DNA of 64,000 nt, from the NCBI GenBank assembly GCA_008973525.1, contig WACJ01000184.1, positions 620,001-684,000 of the forward strand, read 5' to 3'. A model generated the notes under the pieces. That model worked only from the letters and a program-made list of their open reading frames with translations, had not been told where the DNA came from and searched no databases. Source of the stretch: Stenopsyche tienmushanensis. Its lineage: Eukaryota; Arthropoda; Insecta; Trichoptera; Stenopsychidae. How positions within the stretch are numbered: the first letter of the stretch is position 1; each line of letters begins with the position of its first letter. The position numbers and the translations under genes were made by a program. Shown here piece after piece: positions 13,080 to 23,639 of this stretch.

Positions 13080-13309
13080 ACTATGCCTATATTTTTTCCA
13101 CAAGTGTAAGCAGTAAGTTGACACATTTTTATCGCAATCGGATGAACGATATGTAAGCGCATTAAATACGGACAAACAAACATTTATTTTTATATATTAG
13201 ACTATGCCTATGTTACTCGCGCAATCTTTAGCAATAAGTGGACGAAGTTTTATTACAATCTGATGAACGATATGGCAGCGCATTACGTACGAACAAACAG
13301 AGATTATTG
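13080..13309 (-). repeat. Tandem dimer of a ~110-120-bp repeat, copy 1
   Basis: Two imperfect head-to-tail units occupy 13080-13200 and 13201-13309. Read on the minus strand each starts with TTTGTTTGTTCG-like sequence, continues with ATGCGC..ATATCGTTCATC.GATTGC and ends near ATAGGCATAGT. The same dimer occurs on the plus strand at 36066-36295. Arrays with a TTTGTTTGT start and a conserved body are common in insect genomes and are often linked to Helitron-type or other non-autonomous elements; the link is not provable here. Confidence 0.7.
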
Positions 13310-14857
13310 TCAGCTTGGCATCGCGCCACGTCTATGACTTGAATTGAAAAAAGTTTGACTTGGCAAAAAAATACTGTAGAAGTTTCACTTCAATAAAATC
13401 AGTTCTTTCAAAATTCATTCTGAATAAATATGCGATTTTTGCCAAAAATTCATGTTGGAATAGGAAATAAATGAAATATGGCTTGTTCAATATTTCAAGA
13501 TCCAAGTCAAGATTGACGACAAATATCGATATTACCTTGCAACAACGAGTCGTGCAATTTGATAGTACCGTTAATGACCGTTGGAGCGCAACGACAAGCG
13601 CAGATCGAAGCGACAACTGACAGTTGCACAGAATCCACATTCTCTATCAAATAGCTGTAAGAATTAAGTAAACAACTGCGACATTGATTGATGGAAACCA
13701 TTATGCATCAGGATGCAAACCATAATCAGAAACGATTCACGATTGACCTACAAAGATATCGACGCATTGGCGAATGCTGAGAACTCATATTGCATAATAT
13801 CAACACGAAATGATGATCAAATGATACCAAACGAGAGTGTTATTAAAATGAAAACTTTCACAGGAAACTTAAAAACAAAATGTCCTTCTTAGCACATTAT
13901 GTTTTAGATGTTTTGAAAGGATTTACCTTTAATGTAGTCCTTTTAAAGAACAACGATTTGACGACTGGATAATTTATTGGCGAGCAGTAATGTTGAATAA
14001 TTCCGATGACCATGACATAGAATCACGTCTGACTCGCATGAAGAGAATTATTCACTCTCATTTTAGCAATTAAGAATGCTAAGGCATACTGTGGGATCAT
14101 TGTCGGAATTCATTGATTATGACTATTGCGAGCACACCTATTTAAATTGCTACGAACGTGTCTACTACGTTTTTGAAATCCAAAATATGATTTTTTAACA
14201 AATCGAAAGCGAATGCCTTGTTAAATTCAATCATCTTTTGTTGGAATTTATTCCAAGGCTGAACATCAGATTAAAACGTCTTTGGAGCTTGAAGAGATCC
14301 ATGCAGAATAAAATACGCAATATATTTAGTTGCTTCATGATTTCGTACATCGGTGTAAAGAACTATGAATTGGTTAATCGTGTATAAATGTTTAAATGAC
14401 AAAGGTATTTTTAGCATTGAAGTTCTAAAAACATTCGAACAGGAAAATCAATTTGATAATGCAGCTAATTGTAAATACAAATGCTATGCTATCAACTGAT
14501 GGTGATTTTAGATGAAAAATATTTATAAATAAAAATCTTGATGAGTTTTTCTATGCTACATTTTCAATTAATTTTATTTGAGAAAAAAAATGATTAAGCG
14601 TATTATTGAAAATGAGGAAAAATACGTTAATTTTCTTTTTTACTACTTTTATAAAAACACCTATTGATAATAATCATTAATAAATGTGATGCTAACTTCA
14701 AGGATAAGGCAATAATAATTTGTTACATAACGAATCACGTGTAAAACATACATAGCATAAATCCTTAAAAAAATATATAATATCTACAAGAAAATAATGT
14801 GCATCATTAAATTAATACAGCTACATGACAAATATTACTCACTGTTGTTTATTATTA
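13310..14857. other. Non-coding stretch with one coding-like open run
   Basis: Mostly without features. At 13933-14073 (plus) an open run of 46 codons ends in a stop and reads like protein (RFDDWIIYWRAVMLNN, then SRLTRMKRIIHSHFSN), but a stop lies just upstream and no start or splice site convinces. It could be a decayed gene or transposon fragment. Confidence 0.4.
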
Positions 14858-15060
14858 GGGATACCCAAAATTAATGACGTTTTTTTCCCAATGTGATACA
14901 TAATCATTTTTCTGAAGCTTTATTGATTTTTTTCTTGTACAAAATAATATCCTACATCATCTATCAGATTCTGCCACCTTTCTTCTAAATCATCTATGCC
15001 CTTCTCTTAAAATCTAATGGGTTAGAATTGAAAATAGTCTGAAAATTTGTAATGCTGAAT
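14858..15060 (-). pseudogene. mariner transposase, C-terminal relic with 3' terminal repeat
   Basis: On the minus strand an open run ends at the stop codon 14922-14920 and reads GIDDLEERWQNLIDDVGYYF, the usual mariner C-terminal pattern (G-I/L..L..RW..CI...G.YF). About 60 bp further is a terminal-repeat-like sequence, GGGATACCCAAAATTAATGA on the plus strand, preceded by TA at 14856-14857. Upstream coding sequence is lost or decayed beyond reading, and the other end was not found; the TTAA-flanked copies at 15201 and 15692 lie where it would be expected. Confidence 0.65.
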
Positions 15061-15200
15061 TCAATCTATCCAAATGTTAACTGAAAACTAAAACAATTTT
15101 TAGCTAACACATCTTCTCAATAGAATATGTCCTAAATTTGATAAACGTACACAACGGAACCGTGATAAATTATCATTTTGCGGGCCGATTTAAGCCTTAA

Positions 15201-15643
15201 AGGAGTACTATCCCAGGGCCTGGGACCCCCCCCTCCACTATTCAGAAAGAGCACTCTTATATATTGAGCTTGGAGACAGACAGAGACAGAAAGATAACAT
15301 GACGCAGTTCGGGAGACAGAGACGGAGAGCTTCCCCACATATATCGCACGATTGTATAGATCGTTAGCCCAAATGTATCGACTAATAATGGTTTCGATTT
15401 AAAATTACCGAATATTTTGTGCTATCGACAATGTTTATTTATTTAATTGCTTCCCGTTGAATGAGTCTTTGTCCGATTATCATTTCCTTCTAAAGCAGGA
15501 GCAAATGAATCGATTTCTTGCGTATTGTTTATATAAAAAAATGACGTGATCTTGTATGCTATCAACAGTGCTTATTTACAATCGACTCTGCCTCGAATTG
15601 AAGAAAATGTTCAAGATTGGCAATGTTTTGCGATTAACGAGAG
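15201..15643 (-). mobile_element. TTAA-flanked element family, copy 3
   Basis: TTAA at 15197-15200 borders the left end (AGGAGTACTATCCCAGGGCC). The right end, AACGAGAGG followed by TAAAG, is a decayed form of the family's AACGAAAAGG-TTAA end. The subterminal palindrome TCCCAGGGCCTGGGA recurs in copy 5. The CT/GA core and ATCGTTAGCCCAAA segment are present. Copy 4 follows only 48 bp away in the opposite direction. Confidence 0.65.
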
Positions 15644-15691
15644 GTAAAGAAACCTCTAACTAAATACGAAAGAAAGCTATTAATTAATTAA

Positions 15692-15982
15692 CTCTGAGTA
15701 GTGAGCTAATTTAAAATCATCCGTACAAATCCACTTATCTGTCAGGACCGTCGCAGCTTGTATGAAGCTTGTACATAAGTAAATAAACACTGTCGATAGC
15801 ATACAATATTCGGATATTTTTGCGTAAACATAAACAATACATCATTATTAGCTGATAAATTTGGGTTAACAATCCATACAATCGTACGATTTGCGCAAGA
15901 TACTCTTTCCGTCTCTGTCTATCTCCGAGCTCAACGTATAAGAATGCCTTTTCTGAATCACTGAAATTCAGACACAACCTCT
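15692..15982 (+). mobile_element. TTAA-flanked element family, copy 4 (shortened)
   Basis: TTAA lies at 15688-15691 and 15983-15986. The left end reads CTCTGAGTAGTGAGC, a variant of the CCCTTTGAGTAGTGAGC end. The body has the GCATACAATATTCGG, ATAAATTTGGGTTAACAATC and CT-rich core segments in family order. Confidence 0.65.
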
Positions 15983-16059
15983 TTAAAGGGTTACTCAATG
16001 ATATTAACCTACCATGTTTTACTTATTGGGACTATATTATATTAGATCCAAAATTCCTT

Positions 16060-16085
16060 GTCGTTACAATGGTGTCAGAAGTGAA
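16060..16085 (+). other. LTR/primer-binding-site-like motif
   Basis: Reads GTCGTTACAATGGTGTCAGA then AGTGAA, matching 12144-12168 in inverse direction. See that entry for interpretation. The presumed LTR would lie to the left, where the TTAA-flanked copy 4 ends at 15982. Confidence 0.3.
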
Positions 16086-17107
16086 ACACATTCGTTTGTG
16101 AATATCACAGAAGACCAATTCAATTGATGATTTCGCATTTTGCTTTCATGAAAATCTTGCTCAAAATGAAAGACTATGTTTGTAGTGCAAATTATACTGA
16201 TTCCAAAATGTAACATTTGCAGCATATTTTTTTATTATATTGACATCGGAAAAAGATGATGACAAAAATCATGATTGCGAAGTGATTTTCTAACGATTTT
16301 CTGAATTGGCATCGCCATAACAAATTCATTATTAGCTAATAAAATGCCGAAAAACGAACATTGAGAAAATCTGACCTCTTAAATCAATTAAGGTAACGAT
16401 TTCTACGAGGTTTCTTTTGTGAAATATCGTTTAATCGTGCTTTAAAGGCTTCGGATGAGGGAAAGACTATTTAAATACGTATGAAATTTTCTTTTAAAAA
16501 TTGTATCCAATCAACGATATTGTTTTTTGTGGTGTGACACGAAATTGCTTTATGAACCATGTCCACGGTTGCTTCTTACAAAAAGTTCAATTTCACACTT
16601 TCGCAAATTAGTACTTTGATTTTTAAAAAAATCCATTGAAAAAATGTTATAGTTCGCTCCAATTCTTTAATGCGAACAAGAATAATTAAGTTGAAGTGGC
16701 TCCGATTATAAAAATGTATTTGATCTTTGATCATATACAATTACCTCACGATTACCTACTCTAGCATAACTTGTTGCTAGGTAAAAAATCATCTACTAGT
16801 TTGTCTGCAAAGATCTTGCTGACTTCTATTCTAGGTCAAGTTAGGGTTTTATTATTAAATCGTACTTGGATCATCGACATTACGCAGTATCCTTAATATA
16901 TGCAAAGAGACTAAGGATAAACGGCTTTTCGAAAATGGATAATTTTATAGTAATTTAACGTTTAACAGTAAGCGATTTCTCAAATAATTATTTAATAATG
17001 TTTAGCGGTCACTGTGACCCAAGTCATGACCTAAGCAAATTCTTATTTCCGTTGTTAATCATTGTTTCAAATTATTGATAGACTCCACCTGCAGTCAAAT
17101 ATATTAA
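16086..17107. other. Non-coding stretch
   Basis: If 16060-16085 is a primer-binding site, decayed retroelement body would be expected here; I could not find gag or pol motifs. No other feature was recognised. Confidence 0.4.
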
Positions 17108-17375
17108 GTCAGTCCAAAAGTTAGCACAAAATATTCGGTCATTTCTTTGCGTAAACAAATAATCAACTTGAAATCGAAACCATTATCAGTCGATAAATTT
17201 GGGCTAACGATCTATACAATCATGCGATGTATGCGAGGAAACTCTCCGTCTTTGTCTCGCGAACTGCGCTACGTTCTATCTCTATCTCTGTCTGTCTCCG
17301 AGCTCAATGTACAAGAGTGCTCTTTCGAATAAGTGGAAGGGGGTCCCAGGCCCTGGGATAGTACTCATTTTGGGG
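17108..17375 (+). mobile_element. TTAA-flanked element family, copy 5 (5'-deleted)
   Basis: TTAA at 17376-17379 borders the right end (reverse complement CCCCAAAATGAGTACTATCC), which shares the TCCCAGGCCCTGGGA palindrome with copy 3. The left part is missing; instead the first bases, GTCAGTCCAAAAGTT (17108-17122), are identical to the terminal repeat of the mariner element at 18577. TTAA is also found at 17104-17107. The junction suggests that this copy recombined with, or inserted beside, a mariner end. Confidence 0.6.
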
Positions 17376-17379
17376 TTAA

Positions 17380-18574
17380 AATAAGATGATTTTAAAATAA
17401 ACTACGATAAATGTATTGATTTATTCTTTTTTTTTAGTTTCATTGATAAATTTGAGCTGATTTCTATACCCTTTTCATAATTAGACATAAATCACTTTTA
17501 TAAGTTTCATTTCGCTATAGCATAATTCGCCCAGGGCGTCAAAAAATCAATGGTCAGTACTGTGTGAACGTTCACTAATTTAACATCGTTTAATTGACGA
17601 TGACTTTTCTGTGACTCCTGACCTAATTTTTTGTTCACCTCACCTCATTCCAACTTGTCATGTATCAAAAAAATATGATCGGTAGTCTACCTTGGAATAT
17701 ATTTAAGTTTGAATAGATTTAATGATATCAATGCAGGACACACAGCAAGAATTTTATTCGATCTAAAAAGTTTCGAGTCTATTGGTCTTTTTTGACAATA
17801 ATTTCCAGCTTGTTAATATGGTGTTCATTTACCTCCTAAGAGCTGATGATTAATACGATATTATAAATCAAAGTCATCAAATTGTATTTTATCGAATCGC
17901 ATGCATACATTTCGTATGATAAAATTTGCTTTTATTTGTTTAAAGACCGTTTGCACTTTAAAAAACATCAACACACATTCAGATTAATAGCAAAGAATAT
18001 TCGTATTTATTTCAAGTGTAATTTTTTGCTATTTTCCTATTTATAAGTATGTCTTGAGCATTCTTAAGCATGATCTTGAGATAGTATCAGGAAATTTACT
18101 TATGAATCAAGCCGATGAATTATTTACTAAATATTTAACTTCACGTCGTCAAGTTTTTCATTATTTAAAAAAATATTTGCATTGTTGTACAAATCGCAAA
18201 TAGAACATTTACATCAATTACTGATGCAATACTCATCAGTTTTTAGACACTTCAATTTAAGACGTCAATCTTAATTGACTTAATGAGTCTCAATTGTTGA
18301 GATTTTCATCACATGTCTCTAATACATGATGTTTATAATCTCATGTGTGACATCGAAAATTTTGATCGATCATGCTAGAGGATTTACTGGGTTTGATGTT
18401 ACGTATATATATATATGTGGTTTTAAAATTAATTGATCGAAACATGACATGGATTCATTTTCTCGCAGCTTTTTTTCATATGTCTAACAACAAATCGTGA
18501 TCATCATTGATGATGGAAACGGATATATTATTAACTATTACGAAATAAAAAAATCCCCTCTTTCGTTTTCAATA
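17380..18574. other. AT-rich non-coding stretch
   Basis: No gene or repeat recognised. A short AT microsatellite is near 18405-18415. Confidence 0.45.
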
Positions 18575-18576
18575 TA

Positions 18577-19441
18577 TCAGGTCAGTCCAAAAGTTCGTGC
18601 GCATTTTTGAGATTTTTTTAAATTTAAGGCATGGAATACGTGAAAATCACTTGAGGCAATATCCGGGAAGTAAACAGTATGCGACACTAGTTCCCAATTA
18701 AATTCACTAATTTTTTGCAGCATTTTTTGAGCCGTTATCATGATGAAACAACACTTTGATGTTTACCAATCGCGGACGTTTTTAATCAATTCTAAGTTTA
18801 AACGACACTGTAAACATCTGCATTAATAGTTTGATTTGGTTCTAACACTTAAAGGTTTCTTTTTAGGGTGTAAAGACACCTTTGCTGTTAGAATTAGCTG
18901 CTTATCTTTATCAGTCCACTGTCTTTTTCTTGTGACGTTATGATAAATAATTCATTTTTGACGAATAACAGCTTCATGAGATGAATCCATCCTTTCTGCA
19001 ATCTGATCTACGGCTATTTGTGGTTCTGATCCCACAATTTTTTAAAGAATGTCGTTATCAAAATTAACAGGACGTTCTGAACGGAGTTCATCATAAATGC
19101 TGCTTTTTCCAACGTTAATTTTTTTAAACCATTTCTAAGCAGTCTTTACACTGATATTATATTCACCATGTACAATATTATTTTTTATCACTACAGATCC
19201 GGCAGATTCGCCACACGAAAATAAAAATATATAACAGCACATTTGTATTGATTATCGATATTCATTTTGTATGGGTACTAATATGCGTCCGATGTTTGCG
19301 AAAATTGGTGAAAGACTGACTAATACATTAGTCAAGCAACGACAAATTTCGACAGGTTCGAAATCTAATGTTAAATTGTGTTTTATTTGCACTATTTAAA
19401 AATAATCTCAAAAATGCGCGTGAACTTTTGGACTGACCTGA
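18577..19441 (-). mobile_element. 865-bp mariner element, internally deleted, terminal repeats intact
   Basis: TA at 18575-18576 and 19442-19443 flanks the element. The inverted repeats are nearly perfect over about 35 bp and begin TCAGGTCAGTCCAAAAGTTC. The minus strand holds transposase pieces in order: a helix-turn-helix part (WFKKINVGKSSIYDELRSER, then PVNFDND), the middle part (ERMDSSHEAV), a piece with HPKKKPLSV, then FHHDN and a final SDFHVF. In intact mariners the segments between these are longer and the catalytic DD34D core is complete, so this copy is deleted and frameshifted and cannot be autonomous. The well-kept ends suggest it could once be moved by a related transposase. Confidence 0.85.
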
Positions 19442-19443
19442 TA

Positions 19444-20349
19444 TATGGAGATGTTATATTTCGAGCAACGACATATATATGAATAAACGCGTTTCCCTCT
19501 AGACAACAATGGCTAATAAACATCCAGCGAAAAATAAATTATATATTGTAATGAGATAGAGAAGAATTGGATTCCAAGTGTTCTAAAAAGTCTCTTTCTG
19601 CAGAATGAACCTTCATAATTAAAAAGCTACTCACGAGGGTGAATATTTGATGGAGATAATATGAGTGTGATTTCTTCTATTGAAGAGACGCTAATCCTGC
19701 TGAGGATTGCATTTAATAGGGATATAATTGAGTGATGATGATATATTTATCTTAAAATCAATAGTTTAAGGAACTTTTCTACTTTGTTGGTTAAAAAAAA
19801 CTTTTTTTTCTTCATGTATCGGAAAGAACCAATGTTTAAGAATACGTTCAGTCGGTTAAGAATGAAATTTGAAAAATTATAGGCCGACAAAATTACGGGT
19901 GACTTTAATCGCGGTTTTCTCGAAACTACTTTTTCCAAGCTCATGGAAGTACTCCCACACGCCCTAGATGAGTAATCTTTATGAAATTTGACAGACACAT
20001 GTATAATAAACGTCTTCATCGTATGGACTATAATTATCTAAAAATACTTAGCCGTTTTTTTCTAATAAATAAAAAACTACAAAAAAAATTGGTAAAAATA
20101 CAATTTTTTCTTCAATCGCTCACTATTTTTTCATTTTTTAATATTCCTACTTAATTGATAGTCTATACTATACACGATATTATAACAAATTAAAAATATG
20201 TTTAATTTTTTTGCTGTAAATCATCTGTCCAGGACTTAGGACTTCCATGATGAAGAATGTCATCGCTCGTCCATCGACATGCGTGGCTTCCCTCACTCCC
20301 ATTACTATATTTTGTCAAACTTAAAAAAATATGTTTATGTTCAATAAAA
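19444..20349. other. AT-rich non-coding stretch
   Basis: A minus-strand frame of 90 codons (20019-19747) begins with ATG but becomes lysine- and leucine-rich low-complexity and has no family resemblance; I do not call it a gene. Confidence 0.4.
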
Positions 20350-20461
20350 ATCGCCTAGTCAACATACTAAATATCAACATTATATATTTAATACTTTTTG
20401 CATTAAAAAATGTTAAAAAACCGATCACTTTTAGGGCCAACAAAGTAGAAACGTCCCTTAA
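20350..20461 (+). repeat. Interspersed ~110-bp repeat, copy 1
   Basis: Matches 28240-28350 in the same orientation. Both begin ATCGCCTAGTyAACATACTA, contain ATACTTTTTGCATTAAAAA-like and CACTTTTA-GCCCAACAA segments, and end at AAACGTCCCTTAA. Family unknown, no coding potential. Confidence 0.65.
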
Positions 20462-20692
20462 AAAATTTTTTTTCCTTTATACGTAGTATTTTTTAACTGA
20501 AATTTAATAAAAAATATGTAGTTAAAAGTATTTTTTATTTACACTCTACATACATAAATATGAATTCTAATGAGTGAATTATTATATTGAGATCCTTGAG
20601 GATGTTGCGTCGAATCTAAATATTTGATATCTGGTTCGATTTTCATAAGGAGTAAACGAAGATCTCCCTTTTTGGAAATAACCTGTCATAAT

Positions 20693-21061
20693 ATGATAAA
20701 CAGCACTAAGAATTCAAGGAATCAAGATATGAGGCAGGGAAATGTTAAAGTTTTTTTTTTTGAAAAGTTTAATTATTTATATATTTGCCATAAAAAGATT
20801 TTCCATCCAGTCATATACTTTTATAGGAATCTGGTTACTATCAATGATTTAAATTATGCGAAACGTATGAACCTCAAAATTCCTTTTGTCCTGGACTCAA
20901 ATGAACTCACCAGGTTCAAGGATTATTTCATTCCAGTTAAACCAGACGATCAAGAACTGGAACTTAAATCGACTCATACAAGACAACCTTATTTTGATGC
21001 TTATGAATGTATGGAATGGAAGCACATTCAAGGTTTTTGCACCTATTCAATGCTAAAATAA
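20693..21061 (+). CDS. Orphan coding-like ORF (possibly a terminal exon or decayed gene)
   Basis: From the first ATG the frame gives 122 residues; it is open for 23 more codons upstream without a Met. The last 78 residues (after an acceptor-like TTTATAG at 20825) have balanced, protein-like composition: NLVTINDLNYAKRMNLKIPF, VLDSNELTRFKDYFIPVKPD, DQELELKSTHTRQPYFDAYE, then CMEWKHIQGFCTYSMLK and stop. The part before it is phenylalanine-rich because of a T-run and looks intronic. I do not recognise a family. It may be the last exon of a plus-strand gene or a pseudogene; a protein search of the last 78 residues would decide. Confidence 0.35.
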   Translation: MINSTKNSRNQDMRQGNVKVFFFEKFNYLYICHKKIFHPVIYFYRNLVTINDLNYAKRMNLKIPFVLDSNELTRFKDYFIPVKPDDQELELKSTHTRQPYFDAYECMEWKHIQGFCTYSMLK

Positions 21062-22069
21062 TTGATTCGACCTTGAATGTTTGACCTTGAATATAAAAAT
21101 CTAAATTTATCCAACACAAGAATTTTCTTTGTTTTCAATGGGGGGGTGCTTTCTATCATATTCTGGCTTTGTTTTTTGGGTATGCAAATTTAAAAAAATA
21201 ATCTTATCGACTTAGATCAAAACCTGTTGATGGAATTGATCGCTCATGTTATGCTATGCCATTGAATGTCATTTTGAGGAAACATAATGATTATTGTTTT
21301 ATAAACGACATGTTTTGAAACATTGCTAGACTATTTTAATACGAATGCATCCGATCTAAGTATAATATTTATGCTTTTTATCCTTCATACATGAATCATC
21401 ATTATGATGATTGACGTTGAAGATATCTGAAATAGATTGATATTTATTATTAAAAAAAACCCCTACATAATCATAGAAGTACTTGAGCTTGTTTTTAAAG
21501 CGATATATAATATCATCATATACTGAAAGTTTATATTTTTCGATGTAAATTGTTAGTTTGTAATTAGAAAATAAATATATTAATAAGCGAAATATTAAAT
21601 AAATTCGAGCATTAAAACTGCTGTTATTTCATTACAAATCAAAGCAGAGGAATTTGCACTGGAATGCAATAATCATATAGTTTGTATAATTGATAAATCA
21701 AACGTATCGATATTGCATATGTTTTATTCAGTATGTCTTTATCTTTTTAATTCGCACAGATAAAAATTACATTGATCATAAAATTAATTGGCATTTACGT
21801 TTTAAAAAAATCTGCAAACTTATGCTACATGCACTCACTTAAAACCAGCTACATGCAATTGTACTAATATTTTAAGTGTAAACTCAAATCAATCAACGCA
21901 ATTCATTTTTAATCGCATTTATTCTGTTTTTTTCCGAGAGCAATTTAAGGATACTTTATGTGTTTAAATAATAATATATAAGCAATGATCATAAGAAGTT
22001 CGACTGTTGTCCATCTTATTGAACGTATACATCACATTTTTATTAAATATATTAAAATAATACCTGGTT
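21062..22069. other. AT-rich non-coding stretch
   Basis: No coding frames or shared repeats seen. No AATAAA lies close behind the ORF ending at 21061. Confidence 0.45.
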
Positions 22070-22300
22070 AGGCGCGGTCCTTCGTGTGTTAATCGGATGG
22101 ATCCGATTATTTAACTGAATGCACGATGAAAATATCGATCTAAACCGGCATTCGTTTTCTATAAAAACGGAAAGTGACGAGCAGAAACGCTGCTGACTTC
22201 TCGCGTGTACACTAAGTACTAACTTTAGTCGGGAGCATTGCGCTTCGCCCCGATCGAGTTATTTAACCATTGGCGTCCGTGACTGATTTTATATATATAT
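22070..22300 (+). promoter_or_regulatory. GC-elevated LTR- or promoter-like segment
   Basis: This segment stands out from AT-rich flanks. It contains CTATAAAAACGG (a TATA-box-like site near 22160) and, about 90 bp on, a GC-rich run (TCGGGAGCATTGCGCTTCGC) ending near ATTGGCGTCCGTGACTG, which resembles an LTR-to-primer-binding-site junction. No matching second LTR and no retroelement genes are in the window, so it could be a solo LTR fragment or simply a promoter. Confidence 0.3.
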
Positions 22301-22665
22301 ATAATGTGTACGAAATATAAATTTATTGTTTTTTTTTCCATAAACGTCATTTGATTCCCGTATACGGTGGAAAACTGCATTCGAATGCTCGCTTGCGAAT
22401 CTTATTATAATAGCATTAAATCCTTTTTTACTAGCAATATCGTTATTGAATCTGTCATCTTAGAATTCGCAAATCACTTGAAAAAATATGCGATTTCATC
22501 ATTAGACGCAAAAAACATGCACACTTCAATTACTCATCGTCTTTCGACGAAATCCCATGACGATATCGTACACCATCGAAATATTGAATAATAATGTTGT
22601 ATACAACCTAATCTGTTGAATGTCCCATATCTAGCTATCGTACAAATTCTATTCGAAATAATATA

Positions 22666-23493
22666 CAGTATACTCTCGATTATCCAAGTGCGGATTATCC
22701 GGTTTGCGGATAATTGGACTATAAGAGACTGAGACGTTGTGAGCGACATGTTGGACGATGAGAGTGTTAAACTGACTACGCGGCTTTACCCTTTGAGTAG
22801 TGAGCTAATTTAAAATCTTCATAGTCTTAGATGCTATATTTGCTTGCCCGCCGCTTATCATCCGTACAAATCCACTTATCCGTCAGGGCCGCAACAGCGC
22901 GTAAGAAGCTTATATTTAACACTCTCGTCGCCCAATATGAATCGGTGTTATCACGGGGCTCAAATTCGATATTCGGAGTGTAAACATAAAGCATAGCGAT
23001 GCGATAAATACAAACGATATAAACACTGTCGATAATACAAAATATTCGGTCATTTATTCAAGTAAACATAAACAATACAATTGAAATCGATTGATTATAT
23101 CATTCACACATCATTATTAGTCGATGAATTTGGATTAACGATCTATACAATCGTGCTATGTACGCAGAAAGCTCTCCATCTCTGTCTCCCACGCACACTT
23201 ACCGAACTGCAAGACGCTTTATCTGTCTCTGTCTCTCTCCGTGTTCAACGTACAAGAGTGCTCTTTCTGAATCATTGAAATTCGCTCGCAAATACGCGAT
23301 CATCCTTCCATACAGGTTAATAATGAGCGTTCTTCTTAATAAATATAGAGTATTCAAATCATGAAAAAAATTATTGTATTTTAAATATGATATTATAATC
23401 GAAACCAAATAGAAATTTGATGATTTGGTTTATCTGGGTTTTCTAGTTATTTGTGTTTATCCTCCCCGAAAGTCGATAATCGAGAGTCTACTG
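22666..23493. mobile_element. Tigger/pogo-type non-autonomous element with a nested insertion
   Basis: TA at 22664-22665 and 23494-23495 flanks the element. Its ends are CAGTATACTCTCGATTATCC and, in reverse complement on the right, CAGTAGACTCTCGATTATCG, the usual Tigger terminal style. Subterminal GGATTATCCGG and GCGGATAATTGG motifs support the call. Almost all of the interior (22789-23316) is a TTAA-type element of another family, so the original Tigger derivative was only about 300 bp. Confidence 0.8.
22789..23316 (+). mobile_element. TTAA-flanked element family, copy 6, inside a Tigger-type element
   Basis: Left end CCCTTTGAGTAGTGAGC follows a decayed TTTA; TTAA is at 23317-23320. All family segments are present: ACACTGTCGATAATACAAAA, ATTCGGTCATTT, the CT-rich core and AAGAGTGCTCTTTCTGAAT, then CGCTCGCAAATACGCGATCA. 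It is, with copy 1, the longest copy. Sitting inside a TA-flanked Tigger element, it must be younger than that insertion. Confidence 0.7.
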
Positions 23494-23639
23494 TATTCTG
23501 ATAAAACCACCAACGACGAATGCGTCAAACAATACTAGTTGTTAGTAACAATGCCTTAACGTCACAGTTATAACGAGCGAGTTGCTAATATTTTTTTAGA
23601 TTTAAGAAAATATATATCTATATATAAGAAAATAATCTA

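Noticed and set aside
13332..13701. Overlapping minus-strand ORFs of 64-102 codons
   Set aside because: Two frames overlap on the same strand, neither resembles a family and no splice context was found.
15735..15998. 87-codon minus-strand ORF with ATG
   Set aside because: It lies in copy 4 of the TTAA-flanked family, and the frame is not kept in other copies.
19747..20019. 90-codon minus-strand ORF with ATG
   Set aside because: The second half is low-complexity Lys/Leu/Phe from AT-rich sequence; no family, no promoter context.
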